A stretch of DNA of 40,571 nt from an uncultured Desulfobulbaceae bacterium (GCA_903887485.1 CAISPV010000010.1:1-40571); one strand, 5' to 3'; numbered from the stretch's first letter, positions 1 to 9,231 are shown. Notes: generated by a model not told the origin, from the letters alone. Program-made: numbers and translations.

Positions 1-1649
1 TCCTTGGGGCTGCCTTTGACCATATCCAGAACCTGACCAAACCAGTCAGGATCCTCCCGATGTTTAGGAAGGTTGAGCCCCAGGGTCTTGGCAAAGCCGG
101 TAAACTCCTGCACCTTTATGGGATCAGGCCGCTCATGGATCCGGTAAAGCGCATTCACCGAGTGCTCGGTAAAGGTCTCGGCCACCGCCTCATTGGCCGA
201 AAGCATGAACTGCTCAATGATCTGATGGGCAAAGTTCCGTTCGGCCCTGCCGATGGTGCTTATTCTGCCGGTATCGTCAAGACCGATATCCGGTTCCGGC
301 AGGGTAAATCCGATGGCCCCCCGATCTTTACGGAGCTGCTGGAGGATTATCGCCAGCTCACCTGCCCACTTGAGAGGCGTGAGGAAGGGTTTGTGCTCAC
401 GGCGCACCTCCTGGTTGTTATCGATGAGGATCTGCCGAACCGTGGTATAGGTAAAGCGTTTGTGGCTACGGATAATGGACTTGATAAAGCGCTTCTTGGC
501 GGTGTTTCCCTGCCGGTCGAAATCAAGAATGGCGGTAAAGGCCAGTCGATCCTGATCGGGAATCAGACTGCACAGATTGTTGGAGATCTTCTCCGGCAGC
601 ATGGGGATAACCCTGCCGGGGAAATAAATGGAGGTGCCCCGCTCATAGGCATCCTTATCAAGGGCGGTTCCTGGTCGCACGAAGTGGCTGACATCGGCAA
701 TGGAGACATAGAGCCGGAACCCCTTTTTCGTCTTTAAAACGGCCACAGCATCGTCAAAGTCTTTGGCTGTTTCTCCGTCTATGGTGACATGCAGAATCTC
801 CCGTAGATCTTCCCGGCCTTTCGTCTCGGAAATCTCTTCCGGCAGTTGCGCCGCCTCCTGCCTGGCCTGTTCGCTAAAGCTATGGGGTAGTTTAAATTTC
901 TCAATCACCAACCGCATCTGGACATCAATCGAATCCGGGTCGCCAAGGACTTCGATGATCTTGCCCCGGAGATTGCCACTATCTTCAGTAGCGTCAGCAC
1001 CATCCGCAAGCTCAACGATAACAGCATCTCCCGCCTTTACATCCTCAGGGACAGTGCCATCAATAACAACGGAAAAAGGAAAACGGGGATCTTCAGGGAT
1101 TACCCGGACCTTATTCTGCTCAAAAGAGATAAATCCGGCCAGACGATTGGAACCTCGCACCAGGATGCTGATCACTTCCGCCTCAGGACGGCCATCTTGA
1201 CGGACCTTGTTGACTCGGATAAGGACCGTATCACCATGACGGGCAGAACCCATACGAAAGGCCTCAACCGCAGGATCCCGGGTATAAACGACACCACCAG
1301 CCCTGACAGAAAGCCCGGTGACAAAACCAAAACCGCGCGGGTTTTGCTCAAGAACTCCTGTGGCCAGGTTGTTTTGCTTGCCGAGCGAAAAACGATCCTT
1401 ACTGGTATGATTCAGGATTTTTTGTTCAACCAGCGCTGCAAGGAGTACGGCCAATTCCTTCTGCGCACCTTTTTCAAGCTCGAGCTCCGCAACGATATCA
1501 GCTTGCGAAACAGCATGTTCACTACGATACACACACGCCAGAACGTCGCGCTCCAGTGAATTATCTTGTCGTGGTGATTCCCGGTCAGATTGAGTACCAT
1601 GCCGCCTGTCTGCCGGCTTTCTCGGAAAATGTTTTCTTTTTTTTCTCAT
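1..1649 (-). CDS. rnr: Ribonuclease R (VacB/RNase II family), 3' end outside window
   Basis: The minus strand is open from an ATG at 1649 to the left edge, about 549 codons without a stop. RNase R is a processive 3'-5' exoribonuclease acting on structured RNA. The N-terminus is basic (MRKKRKHFPRK), then a winged-helix-like segment, a cold-shock domain (NPRGFGFVTG) and the RNB catalytic domain with TIDGETAKDFDDAVAV, whose Asp residues match the metal-binding set of the family. Further on are SIADVSHFV, YERGTSIYFPGRVIPMLPE and ALYRIHERPD, all typical of RNase R. The rest of RNB and the S1 domain would lie left of base 1. Family members are usually 700-800 aa. The gene is divergent from the Rel/SpoT-like gene. 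I see the motifs directly; the name follows from family knowledge. Confidence 0.96.
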   Translation of the reverse strand, partial: MRKKRKHFPRKPADRRHGTQSDRESPRQDNSLERDVLACVYRSEHAVSQADIVAELELEKGAQKELAVLLAALVEQKILNHTSKDRFSLGKQNNLATGVLEQNPRGFGFVTGLSVRAGGVVYTRDPAVEAFRMGSARHGDTVLIRVNKVRQDGRPEAEVISILVRGSNRLAGFISFEQNKVRVIPEDPRFPFSVVIDGTVPEDVKAGDAVIVELADGADATEDSGNLRGKIIEVLGDPDSIDVQMRLVIEKFKLPHSFSEQARQEAAQLPEEISETKGREDLREILHVTIDGETAKDFDDAVAVLKTKKGFRLYVSIADVSHFVRPGTALDKDAYERGTSIYFPGRVIPMLPEKISNNLCSLIPDQDRLAFTAILDFDRQGNTAKKRFIKSIIRSHKRFTYTTVRQILIDNNQEVRREHKPFLTPLKWAGELAIILQQLRKDRGAIGFTLPEPDIGLDDTGRISTIGRAERNFAHQIIEQFMLSANEAVAETFTEHSVNALYRIHERPDPIKVQEFTGFAKTLGLNLPKHREDPDWFGQVLDMVKGSPK

Positions 1650-1871
1650 AACTGATATTTATTTTTCCCCTGACCGTTATTTTTTGGTAAGCTTATTTAA
1701 TATTTCTCTTTTTAAAATTCGCTTCCATCCATAGCCTTCAACCTGACAACCAGAGCAATCAGGTATTTTTTATAATAGCACAGTCCTGACAGCGGGCAAA
1801 GGAATTAACAATCGTCTTCCCTTGCAGGTCACATCCGTTCTCAACAAATCAACTATAATAGACTGGGCCAT

Positions 1872-3977
1872 ATGCAATACAATATACCTTTTGATCTGGA
1901 AATATATCGCACCCAGATGCGGCAATTGCTCGGTGATGACCCGGCTGATGTCTTCTGGCGGGCCCTGGATTTTGCCATTGAGGCCCATAACGATCAATGG
2001 CGCCGCTCCGGCGATGCATACATTATGCATCCCTGCTCTGTCGCCAGAATTCTGGCTGACGAGATGGACATCACCCACCCGGAGATCCTGGCGGCCGCCC
2101 TGCTCCACGATACCGTGGAGGATGTCGAAGAAATCACCATTGGCTTTATCGGAGAAAAATTCGGCCATTATGTCGAGGCCATCGTCGAAGGCTGCACCAA
2201 GATCACCCAATTTACCGGGGACAAACAGACACATTCCAAGATGATCCATCGCAAGATCTTCTCCGGGGCCGCCTTACGCCCCGAGGTCATGCTGGTCAAA
2301 CTGGCCGACAGGCTCCATAACCTGCGGACCCTCAGCGCCCTGCCCCAGCACAAAAGGCAGAAGATTGCCGACGAAACCATTGATATCTATGCCCCACTTG
2401 CCACCGTGCTTGGCTTGTTCAGCCTGAAACGTGAGATGTTCAATCTGGCTCTTTCCTATAAATTCCCCAAACAAAGCGCCAAACTTATCGGCCAGATCAA
2501 ACAGATCGAACAAGAGCCGGTAGTATTCGACATTGTTCAACAACTCAGAAAGAAGGCCGAAGATGTCTGGTTCACCTGCAAGGTCACCGTCCGCCCCAAA
2601 GGACTCTGGGCCTATTATGATGCCACTAATCATATCTTGCGCAAACAGATAGATAATCCCGTTGAAATTCTTATTGTGGTTGAGAACGCTCCCGCCTGTT
2701 ACCAGGCCCTGGGAATCCTGAATCAGATTTTTCCACCCATCCCCCGAACGATCCGCGACTTTATCGCCAGCCCCAAGGACACAGGCTATCAGTCCCTGCA
2801 TGCCAAAGCCAATATCAAAGGAAGAAAATTTCTCTTCAAGATTCGCACCGAGGATATGACTCGTAGGGCGCAACGTGGCCTATTTAAAGGCTGGAGTTCA
2901 CAAAGCTCTAACCAGCGCCGATTTATCCGTGAGATCCAGGAGTTGTTTGACATTCTGGCCTCAAATGATTCCGTCTCCTACCGTGAGGTTATTGCGGCCA
3001 GCGGCAAAAAGGAGATCTCCACCTTTACCCCCCAAGGTGACTTAAAACATCTTCCTGTCAACTCCACCGTCCTTGATTTTGCCTTCCACGTCCACACCGA
3101 TATCGGACACAGTTGCCTTGGCGCCATGATTGGCAGTAAACGGGGGGCGATTGATACTGTTTTAGAGGACGGGGACACGGTACGTATTATCCGGGCTGAC
3201 CACCCAATCTACTTTGACCTGAAAATGCTTGAGCTCTGCCAGACACCCCGGGCCCGCTCCGAACTGTCAAAAACATTTAAGATTAGAAGTCAGCAGGTTG
3301 CCCAGGAGATTGGACTTTCAGTGGTCAGCCAGGAGATGCCACGTTATGGCCTACCGGTTGATCTCCTGGACCGGCCGGATTTCAAGCAGATACTTGAACA
3401 TTTCTCTCTGAAAAGCCTTGGGGAACTCTATGTTCAAATTGGTGAGGGCAGATTGCGATTACCCACATTTATCGAACGTATCAAAACCGTGTTCTACGCC
3501 GGAAACTCTCCCCTTGTCCGGCCAACCGGGGCCTTTAATACCATAGAGCTCACTACTCTTGATCCGGCATTTGTCAAGATATCAGCCTGCTGCAAACCAA
3601 GCCCTACTGACGCCCGGCTCTATGGCCTGCTCAGCGAGCGAGGATTATCCGTACACAGCATGAATTGCCCGAAACTGCAAACAATTGAGTTCCAGCGAGA
3701 GGATATCGTCTATGTACGGTGGAAGCAAAAAGAGACCTTTGTCGCCCAAAAACAGACCCTGGTCATCATGGCCGCCACCCGTCAGAAGATGATGATGTAC
3801 GCCGGCGTAGCCCCGGCAGAAATGAAAATCCTTGACCTGATAGCACTCTCTAAATCCCCTACCCCAACTCCTGCCTGGGAGCTGATTTTCGAAGTCCCCA
3901 GCCTCTATGACCTGCGGCAGATATTAAAACATTTTGACAAATCAGGCCTGCCCTATGAGTTTGCCCTTGAATTTTAA
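1872..3977 (+). CDS. Rel/SpoT-family (p)ppGpp hydrolase with degenerate synthetase domain
   Basis: 701 aa with the long RSH layout: HD hydrolase (about 25-180), synthetase-like (about 225-345), TGS (about 385-450) and a conserved-Cys/ACT C-terminus (CCKPSPTDARLYG near 575). Hydrolase residues look intact: H53 in MHPCSVARIL, H79-D80 in LLHDTVED, and D146 in VKLADRLHNLRTL. The synthetase half keeps YQSLHAK, but the position of the catalytic Glu in the usual ExQIRT motif reads LFKIRT (321-326), and the following G-[IV]-A-x-H-W element reads GLFKGW. I infer a mainly hydrolytic, SpoT-like enzyme. A TATAAT box at 1854-1859 is only 12 nt from the ATG, so the mRNA leader may be very short; no clear -35 was found. 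It is divergent from rnr. Confidence 0.9.
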   Translation: MQYNIPFDLEIYRTQMRQLLGDDPADVFWRALDFAIEAHNDQWRRSGDAYIMHPCSVARILADEMDITHPEILAAALLHDTVEDVEEITIGFIGEKFGHYVEAIVEGCTKITQFTGDKQTHSKMIHRKIFSGAALRPEVMLVKLADRLHNLRTLSALPQHKRQKIADETIDIYAPLATVLGLFSLKREMFNLALSYKFPKQSAKLIGQIKQIEQEPVVFDIVQQLRKKAEDVWFTCKVTVRPKGLWAYYDATNHILRKQIDNPVEILIVVENAPACYQALGILNQIFPPIPRTIRDFIASPKDTGYQSLHAKANIKGRKFLFKIRTEDMTRRAQRGLFKGWSSQSSNQRRFIREIQELFDILASNDSVSYREVIAASGKKEISTFTPQGDLKHLPVNSTVLDFAFHVHTDIGHSCLGAMIGSKRGAIDTVLEDGDTVRIIRADHPIYFDLKMLELCQTPRARSELSKTFKIRSQQVAQEIGLSVVSQEMPRYGLPVDLLDRPDFKQILEHFSLKSLGELYVQIGEGRLRLPTFIERIKTVFYAGNSPLVRPTGAFNTIELTTLDPAFVKISACCKPSPTDARLYGLLSERGLSVHSMNCPKLQTIEFQREDIVYVRWKQKETFVAQKQTLVIMAATRQKMMMYAGVAPAEMKILDLIALSKSPTPTPAWELIFEVPSLYDLRQILKHFDKSGLPYEFALEF

Positions 3978-4061
3978 CAACTGCTCAATTTCAAGCAAAA
4001 TCTCTGTTTTTTGGACACATATAAGAACTGACAAGAACAGGCAGAACTTGACATTTCCTTA

Positions 4062-4090
4062 TTGAAACACAAGGACAAGCAAACTATATT
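4062..4090 (+). promoter_or_regulatory. Sigma-70-type promoter of tRNA-Pro
   Basis: TTGAAA at 4062-4067 and TATATT at 4085-4090 are 17 bp apart, about 35 bp ahead of the mature tRNA 5' end. Spacing and position fit a housekeeping promoter. Confidence 0.55.
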
Positions 4091-4124
4091 CGTTTACTGA
4101 TTATTGTACTCTTAACAACACATT

Positions 4125-4201
4125 CGGGGAGTGGCTCAGTCTGGTAGAGCGCGGCGTTCGGGACGCCGAGGTCGGAGGTTCGAATCCTCTCTTCCCGACC
4201 A
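4125..4201 (+). tRNA. tRNA-Pro (anticodon CGG), CCA encoded
   Basis: A 77-nt cloverleaf: acceptor CGGGGAG pairs with CTTCCCG (one G-T), the anticodon stem CGGCG/CGCCG encloses loop TTCGGGA with anticodon CGG, and the T arm contains GGTTCGAATCC. Discriminator A and CCA are encoded. Its 3' end is the apparent integration site of the island that follows. Confidence 0.97.
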
Positions 4202-4203
4202 CT
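4181..4203 (+). repeat. attL-like core repeat (tRNA-Pro 3' end)
   Basis: 23 bp covering the 3' part of the T arm, the acceptor, CCA and two following bases. It matches 26084-26106 at 22 of 23 positions. Confidence 0.7.
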
Positions 4204-4264
4204 CGCAATGTTAGTATCTGAAATTACCAATAGTTTTTTTATTTCAACAACCTTTTTCTTCGAA

Positions 4265-4286
4265 CGGTACAAACCAACGGTACAAA
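4265..4286 (+). repeat. Paired GGTACAAA direct repeats inside the left island end
   Basis: CGGTACAAA occurs at 4265-4273 and 4278-4286, 13 bp apart. Related copies lie inside the right end at 25975-26007. Short, evenly phased direct repeats beside a tRNA att core are what arm-type integrase binding sites look like. Confidence 0.5.
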
Positions 4287-4469
4287 GAAGACAGAGGTTT
4301 TTTTCTCACCACAGCCAACATCAACGATGACATTTCCGGTGACATACCGGAAAAAAACTTCATCACGATAATCCCAATAGCGTACGCCGATGCCTCCTTT
4401 AAGCATACTGCTCTCGCTGACAAATCATCCCATCCTTGTCAAGTCAATTGTCAAATACCTCCGTGGTGA

Positions 4470-6242
4470 TCAGTTTTTGCTTTTATTGCTGTACTCTCTT
4501 TGTCTGTATAAAAGGTTCAGATTCTCTTTTGCCTGCTGGTATCCCGGTTCCAACCTGAGGGTCTCTGTAAAAAGCCTCTCAGCTTCGGTGAAATTTCCTT
4601 TCATGGCAAAAATAGCACCCAGGTTATTCATGGTTATATAATTAAGGCGGTCTGTTTTATCCAGTTCAAGTGCTTTCGTAAAACATGTTCCCGCCTCATC
4701 CAGCCTGTTTTGTGACATCAGCATCTTGCCCTTGTTTATAAGCAATTTTGCCATGTTTTGTGGTTCGTCTTCTTTATCAAGAATGGTATCCAGATACTCA
4801 AGGGCAGCATCAATTCCCTTGGTATACTGCAGGGCTGTCACCATGTTGACAGCAACGCCCTTGTCGGCCTTAAAAGAGAGTTTGTCTTTGTCTTGAAGCT
4901 TGAGGGAATGATCAAGTACAGTGTAGGCTTCCTGGTATTTTTGCTCGATAAGCAGATGCTTGCCAAGCTCTCCCAGTGCCCGATAATTGTTGGGATCATT
5001 CTTCACACAATCTGTCCAGAACCCCATCGGAGTTCTCCATACATTGTTTCGTTGCCAGGTTGTCACGCCAAGGGTCAGAAAAAGCATCGCTGCAATGGCG
5101 ATCGAGATTTTTATGTTCAGGTACTTGGGTACAATAACGGTCAGAATCCATGCCACCAGCAAACAGAGACCGAAGTCAGGCAGATAGGCGCGGTGTTCAA
5201 AGAAGAGATCCCTGATAGGGATAAAGCCTGATTCTACCAGGTGGGTGATATAGTAAAAGATGATAGCAAAGGCAAGAATCGGCAGACGCCTGAAAAACGC
5301 GACAGCAAATGCAATAACCAAACCATGGGCAGCCATGGCAACCATGATGAGAGGGGTGATACTCTGGTAAAGTGGAGACCAGTAGTCCAGATGCAGCCCT
5401 TTGGGCCAGAAAAAGAGAGCGATATATTGCCAGAGCAGAGGTATCTGGCTGATGAAATAATCCCCCCTTGATATCTGTTCTGTCTCCTTGGTCAGCCGGT
5501 CAAGAGCTGCAAGAGAAAACGGATCATAGCCGAGCAGCTGAGAGCAGAACAGCCAGAAGCCCAATAAGATGCCGGCAGTGATCAACATGGATGTTATAAG
5601 TTTCCCGGCTTTCGTCTGGAAGAGTATTGCTTCCATAGCCAGGATGGCGAGAGGGAGAGTGATGGTGTTTTGTTTGGTAAAAAAGGCCATAAGGCCGAAT
5701 ATTCCACAAGCAACCAGCAGTCGAGCTTTTAGAGAATGGTTCGAACTGAGCCGGGCCCAGACATACGAGGCAAGAGAAGCCAGGTAAAATGCTGCGGCCA
5801 GAGAGGTCAATCGCTGGACGATATACGTTACTGCCTGGGTTTGTAGAGGGTGAAGCAGAAAAATAAGGGCAGCAACAAAGGGTAGCCTGGAGATGTATTG
5901 TCCTACCTGTTGACGTTGCAGGGCTGGAGTCTTAATGATGCCCCGGCAAAAAATAAAAACAGCAAGTCCCGCCAGGAGATGGATTAAAATGTTTGTGATG
6001 TGATAACCGGCTGGCTGCAGTTGATGAAAAGAGTAATCGATGGCAAAGGAAAGAGTGCCTAAAATTCTGAGTGGAGCGTATTGCCACATCGCTTGGATGT
6101 CAAAGTTTCTGATGGCCGGATTGTCAATTACAGAGGAGTAGTCATCGAGATAAAAGGGGACATCCAGGGTGTGGCCGTAAAATAGTATGGTACTAAAGGC
6201 CAGGATAGTGAGTTGCAACCATGTTTTGTTAAGTGCATTCAT
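4470..6242 (-). CDS. TMTC-like polytopic membrane protein with C-terminal TPRs (GT-C type)
   Basis: 590 aa. The N-terminal two thirds are a series of hydrophobic segments with an early acidic loop (FYLDDYSSVIDNPAIR) typical of GT-C glycosyltransferases that use polyprenyl-phosphate sugars. HPLQTQAVTYIVQRLTSL and FFEHRAYLPDFGL match motifs of the TMTC/TPR O-mannosyltransferase-like group. From about residue 410 the chain becomes helical TPR repeats (NNYRALGELGKHLLIEQKYQ; NLGAIFAMKGNFTEAERLF). Its start overlaps the stop of the DUF2304 gene by 4 nt (ATGA), so they are translationally coupled and last in the left operon. I infer glycan transfer at the periplasmic face of the inner membrane; the sugar and acceptor are unknown. 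Confidence 0.75.
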   Translation of the reverse strand: MNALNKTWLQLTILAFSTILFYGHTLDVPFYLDDYSSVIDNPAIRNFDIQAMWQYAPLRILGTLSFAIDYSFHQLQPAGYHITNILIHLLAGLAVFIFCRGIIKTPALQRQQVGQYISRLPFVAALIFLLHPLQTQAVTYIVQRLTSLAAAFYLASLASYVWARLSSNHSLKARLLVACGIFGLMAFFTKQNTITLPLAILAMEAILFQTKAGKLITSMLITAGILLGFWLFCSQLLGYDPFSLAALDRLTKETEQISRGDYFISQIPLLWQYIALFFWPKGLHLDYWSPLYQSITPLIMVAMAAHGLVIAFAVAFFRRLPILAFAIIFYYITHLVESGFIPIRDLFFEHRAYLPDFGLCLLVAWILTVIVPKYLNIKISIAIAAMLFLTLGVTTWQRNNVWRTPMGFWTDCVKNDPNNYRALGELGKHLLIEQKYQEAYTVLDHSLKLQDKDKLSFKADKGVAVNMVTALQYTKGIDAALEYLDTILDKEDEPQNMAKLLINKGKMLMSQNRLDEAGTCFTKALELDKTDRLNYITMNNLGAIFAMKGNFTEAERLFTETLRLEPGYQQAKENLNLLYRQREYSNKSKN

Positions 6243-6613
6243 GTTCTCTGCCGGAGTTTAGAGTTTTGTGATCCTTTAACGGTGTTGATTTCTTCTTCAA
6301 GAATGGCTAGTCGTTGCACCAGCCGGCGGATTTTTTGTTCCTGGCTGGAGCGGTCAAAATCCATATTGAGCATCTTTATCAGTATCAGCCCCACGCCGGA
6401 GACAATGACCAGAATAGGAGGGTAGCTGACGCCCAGTAATCCGGCCACCACATCAATATATTTAGGGAAAATTCCTGCAATCATAACCAGGGCTGCCACG
6501 ACAAACCACCAGAGGGCATAACGGGTATGGAGGATATCTCTGCGGATAAGAAAGAGAATATTAAAGGCAATGATTATTGCTATAATGGTTGATGTATAAT
6601 GATATGAAATCAC
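6239..6613 (-). CDS. DUF2304 small membrane protein
   Basis: 124 aa with an N-terminal hydrophobic helix ending in LFLIRRDILHTRYALWW, two further membrane segments, and a charged coiled-coil tail (LVQRLAILEEEINTVKG). The RR-x10-WW element and size are typical of DUF2304. These proteins are often encoded beside a DPM1-like GT2 and are thought to anchor or assist it; the GT2 at 7894-8718 is in the same operon. It overlaps the next gene by 4 nt. The precise role is unknown. Confidence 0.8.
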   Translation of the reverse strand: MISYHYTSTIIAIIIAFNILFLIRRDILHTRYALWWFVVAALVMIAGIFPKYIDVVAGLLGVSYPPILVIVSGVGLILIKMLNMDFDRSSQEQKIRRLVQRLAILEEEINTVKGSQNSKLRQRT

Positions 6614-6704
6614 GGTTTTCTCCCTGGTAAGAAATATGCACTTAAACCAACAGGTTCATCTGTAAGATTTTAGCAACAAAGTAGGCGATGAGTTTACGAC
6701 GCCA

Positions 6705-7901
6705 TCAATGTATCAGGTTACGGTACAGTACTGCTGTTTTTTCGGCTACGCTGTCTATATGAAAACGCTGTTTAAAGCTTAAACTGCCGGCTGCTCCCAT
6801 TGTAGCACGAAGTTCGGGGTTATCCCGCAACTTAGTTAAACTCGCAGCTAGTTCCTGCACACTTCCGGGAGTAACGAGGAGCCCTGTTTTCCCATTTTCA
6901 ACTACCCAGCCTACACCTGAACCGGGAATGTCGGAGGCCAGCAGCGGCGTGCCAAAACGCATGGCCTCTGGTAAAACCAGACCAAAGGCTTCAGTGCGTT
7001 CTACCGATGGAAGACAGAAACAGTCACAGCTTGCCAGTAGCGCGTGTAGTTTTATGTCCGGTAGTTTTCCTGCCAGTGAAATTTTATCACCTGCTCCCAG
7101 TGAGGCAATCAGGGCAGCCAGCTTATCGTGCTGATCTCCCTCACCCAGAATCAAGGCTCTACTGCCTTCCAACTTTTCCATGGCCCGGATCAGAATTTCA
7201 TGCCCTTTATAATATGTCAGCCTGCCCACAGATAGTATTCTGAATTTGCTTGTTCCCCATAAATTTTCTGCCCAGACGCGCGTTTCTTTATCCGGGAGGG
7301 GTAGACGTTCCGGATCAATGCCTAGAGGAATCACATGGGCTTTATTTTTCCAGGGTTGCAGTGGTTTACTGCTGTTAAGGTACGGTGTGGAGGTTGCTAT
7401 AATTGCCTTTGAGTTGGCCAGAAGTTTCTGTTCAAAAGGCCGATAAAAATTGTATGCAATCAGCATCCTTTTATCAATGCGTGAAGGAACAACGTCGGCG
7501 TGCCAGTGGATGATCCAGGGGATTTTCCGTGCCGCCGAAACAGCCAAGGCCCAGAAGGGTGAAACATTGGGCAGATGGATATGGAGAATTTGGGGACGAA
7601 ATTCTTTGATTTTCCTGGATAACCATAAAGGAAAAGTAGGACTGACCGGTGTATAAAGAAGACTGCCCAGACAGGGAACCCGCCAGATTCTTTCGGCAGT
7701 ATCAGCGGCGATACTTTCCTGTGTTGTCCCGCTGTTTCTGGATTTATGGGCATGAACCAGAGCCCCTGTCCGTACTCCGGATCTTTCTAGAGCCGGGAGA
7801 AGATCTCCGAGGAAATTCTCTATACCTCCGGCATAGGGTGGATAAAATTTACCGAGATGAAGAACCCGAAGCTGTTGGGTTTCCCCACAAAGATTACTCA
7901 T
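6705..7901 (-). CDS. Glycosyltransferase family 4 (GT-B, GT1/GT4 type)
   Basis: 398 aa with the two Rossmann-like halves of GT-B enzymes. The N-terminus has VLHLGKFYPPYAGGIENFL, the usual beta-1/glycine loop of GT4 acceptor domains. The C-terminal half has ILSVGRLTYYKGHEILIRA and the nucleotide-sugar E-x7-E motif in TEAFGLVLPEAMRFG. There is no signal peptide, so it should act at the cytoplasmic membrane face. It overlaps the upstream GT2 gene by 8 nt and precedes the DUF2304 gene. The donor sugar cannot be read from sequence; the likely job is adding a sugar to a lipid-linked intermediate. Confidence 0.9.
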   Translation of the reverse strand: MSNLCGETQQLRVLHLGKFYPPYAGGIENFLGDLLPALERSGVRTGALVHAHKSRNSGTTQESIAADTAERIWRVPCLGSLLYTPVSPTFPLWLSRKIKEFRPQILHIHLPNVSPFWALAVSAARKIPWIIHWHADVVPSRIDKRMLIAYNFYRPFEQKLLANSKAIIATSTPYLNSSKPLQPWKNKAHVIPLGIDPERLPLPDKETRVWAENLWGTSKFRILSVGRLTYYKGHEILIRAMEKLEGSRALILGEGDQHDKLAALIASLGAGDKISLAGKLPDIKLHALLASCDCFCLPSVERTEAFGLVLPEAMRFGTPLLASDIPGSGVGWVVENGKTGLLVTPGSVQELAASLTKLRDNPELRATMGAAGSLSFKQRFHIDSVAEKTAVLYRNLIH

Positions 7902-8718
7902 GGCATTTCAGGTTGCTTCTCCGCTTTGTCTTGGCCAGACAGAGAATAATGGATTGGAACATATATTTTCCCACCATGAGCCAGGAATTGAAGATTCTCG
8001 ATTTGTCATTTTCCCGGCATTCCATAATAACCGGCACTTCAACAATTCTTAGACCGGATGAACGCAACAGCAGTAATACGCCCAGATCCTGATAATCCAG
8101 CAGGGTAGCTTCTTTGGAGGCCAGCAGCTTTATGGCTTTATGGTTATAGATTCGCAGGCCGGAGGTAAGATCCTGATAGTTGAGACCGGTCAGCATACGG
8201 AAGAAGGCCCAGGCAATTTTTCTGCCTCTGCTGCCGCGCTCGGGACATGCGCCTATGACGACATCTGCCTCACCCTTAATAATTGGTTGCAGCATGGCGG
8301 GAACGGATTCCGGAAGATGCTGACCATCAGAATCCAGGGTGAGAATGCAGCGGTAGCCATTTTTCAGACCGTAGCGAATACCAGTCTGCATGGCCCCCCA
8401 GGAATTCAGATGGTAGGGCAAAGGCAGAATCCGTGCTCCAGCTTTCCTGGCACTCTTGATGGTCTGATCCGAGCTGCAATCATCCACCACGACAATATCT
8501 GAAGTTAGTATTTTCCTGGTTGCAGTAACAACTTTATCCACCGTATTTTCTTCATTCCAGGCAGGAATAACCACCAGTAACGGGCCGCATCCGGCGGCGG
8601 TCATGGTTGTGAAAATGTTTTCTGGCACGGTGTTGTTCATTAGTTGTCTTTTTTCAGATGCTTGCCTGTCATGAGCCTTGATGATTTCGCAACAATCTGA
8701 TTTGTCAGATGGATTCAT
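7894..8718 (-). CDS. Glycosyltransferase family 2, DPM1/polyprenyl-phosphate type
   Basis: 274 aa. The GT-A core begins near residue 48: VVIPAWNEENTVDKVV, then DIVVVDDCSSDQT, then the DxD-type LTLDSDGQHLPE. This order is typical of dolichyl/undecaprenyl-phosphate sugar synthases, which load a sugar onto polyprenyl phosphate in the cytosol. There are no C-terminal membrane helices, fitting the variant in which DUF2304 supplies the membrane part. It is first in the left operon (7894-8718, 6705-7901, 6239-6613, 4470-6242) and could feed the GT-C enzyme at its end. An alternative start is the internal ATG at 8640; neither start has a strong SD. Confidence 0.88.
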   Translation of the reverse strand: MNPSDKSDCCEIIKAHDRQASEKRQLMNNTVPENIFTTMTAAGCGPLLVVIPAWNEENTVDKVVTATRKILTSDIVVVDDCSSDQTIKSARKAGARILPLPYHLNSWGAMQTGIRYGLKNGYRCILTLDSDGQHLPESVPAMLQPIIKGEADVVIGACPERGSRGRKIAWAFFRMLTGLNYQDLTSGLRIYNHKAIKLLASKEATLLDYQDLGVLLLLRSSGLRIVEVPVIMECRENDKSRIFNSWLMVGKYMFQSIILCLAKTKRRSNLKCHE

Positions 8719-9231
8719 AGATAAGCGTAGACTTCAAAAAAACTTCATCTATTTTATTAATCGGGTATTCTAAGGTGAACCCTAAGTGCAAGGTACGCTA
8801 TCTATTGAAATTTGTCTTTTTTTTTTTGTGGTAACTCCTTTTATTCACAACATATTCATACGTTCAAAACTCAGCATGGTGTCAGAATTTATTGGATTAT
8901 TTTGAAAAAGAGTATGTTTTTTCAGGGGTTAATCACGTTATCGTGTGGGTGATATCGCCCATGCGGGGATAGGCCGGAGCCAGAAGTCTGCTCTTGCCAC
9001 CGCCAATCCTCTCAAGCAAAGACCCTCGGTAAGTCCAATAAACGTCTCTTGCCAACAGTTTTGGGAACTTGTCTTGTTCGTGGTTTGACAGAGGCATGTC
9101 CATCATTGAAACGGCATTGAAATTGCATAAATTTATTCATTGTGTTTAGTTGAAATATTTGAAATCAATAGTGAAGATAGAGAAAAGGAAATGATGAAGA
9201 ATCGGGATTATCTGTTATAGATAAAGAGTAG
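8719..9231. other. 513-bp divergent intergenic region between the two glycan operons
   Basis: It separates the minus-strand left operon from the plus-strand right operon, so it should hold both promoters, but I could not assign convincing -35/-10 pairs. The outer parts are AT-rich, with a T-run near 8817-8829. The middle (about 8930-9110) is clearly more GC-rich and holds an unexplained 57-codon minus-strand frame. This looks like patchwork DNA rather than a simple promoter region. Confidence 0.5.
8933..9106 (-). CDS. Small ORF, 57 aa, possible gene remnant
   Basis: An ATG at 9106 (a second ATG follows) reads to TGA at 8933. The peptide contains RDVYWTYRGSLLERIGGGKS and LLAPAYPRMGDITHT. Composition is protein-like and differs from the AT-rich flanks, but I recognise no family and see no good SD. 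It may be the tail of a lost gene or transposase. Confidence 0.25.
   Translation of the reverse strand: MMDMPLSNHEQDKFPKLLARDVYWTYRGSLLERIGGGKSRLLAPAYPRMGDITHTIT

Noticed and set aside
60-1200. Plus-strand frames of 225 and 145 codons near the left edge
   Set aside because: The minus strand carries a continuous RNase R reading frame with clear RNB motifs across the same bases; these are shadows.
4084-4272. 62-codon minus-strand frame over the tRNA
   Set aside because: It is the antisense of tRNA-Pro, a common false ORF.
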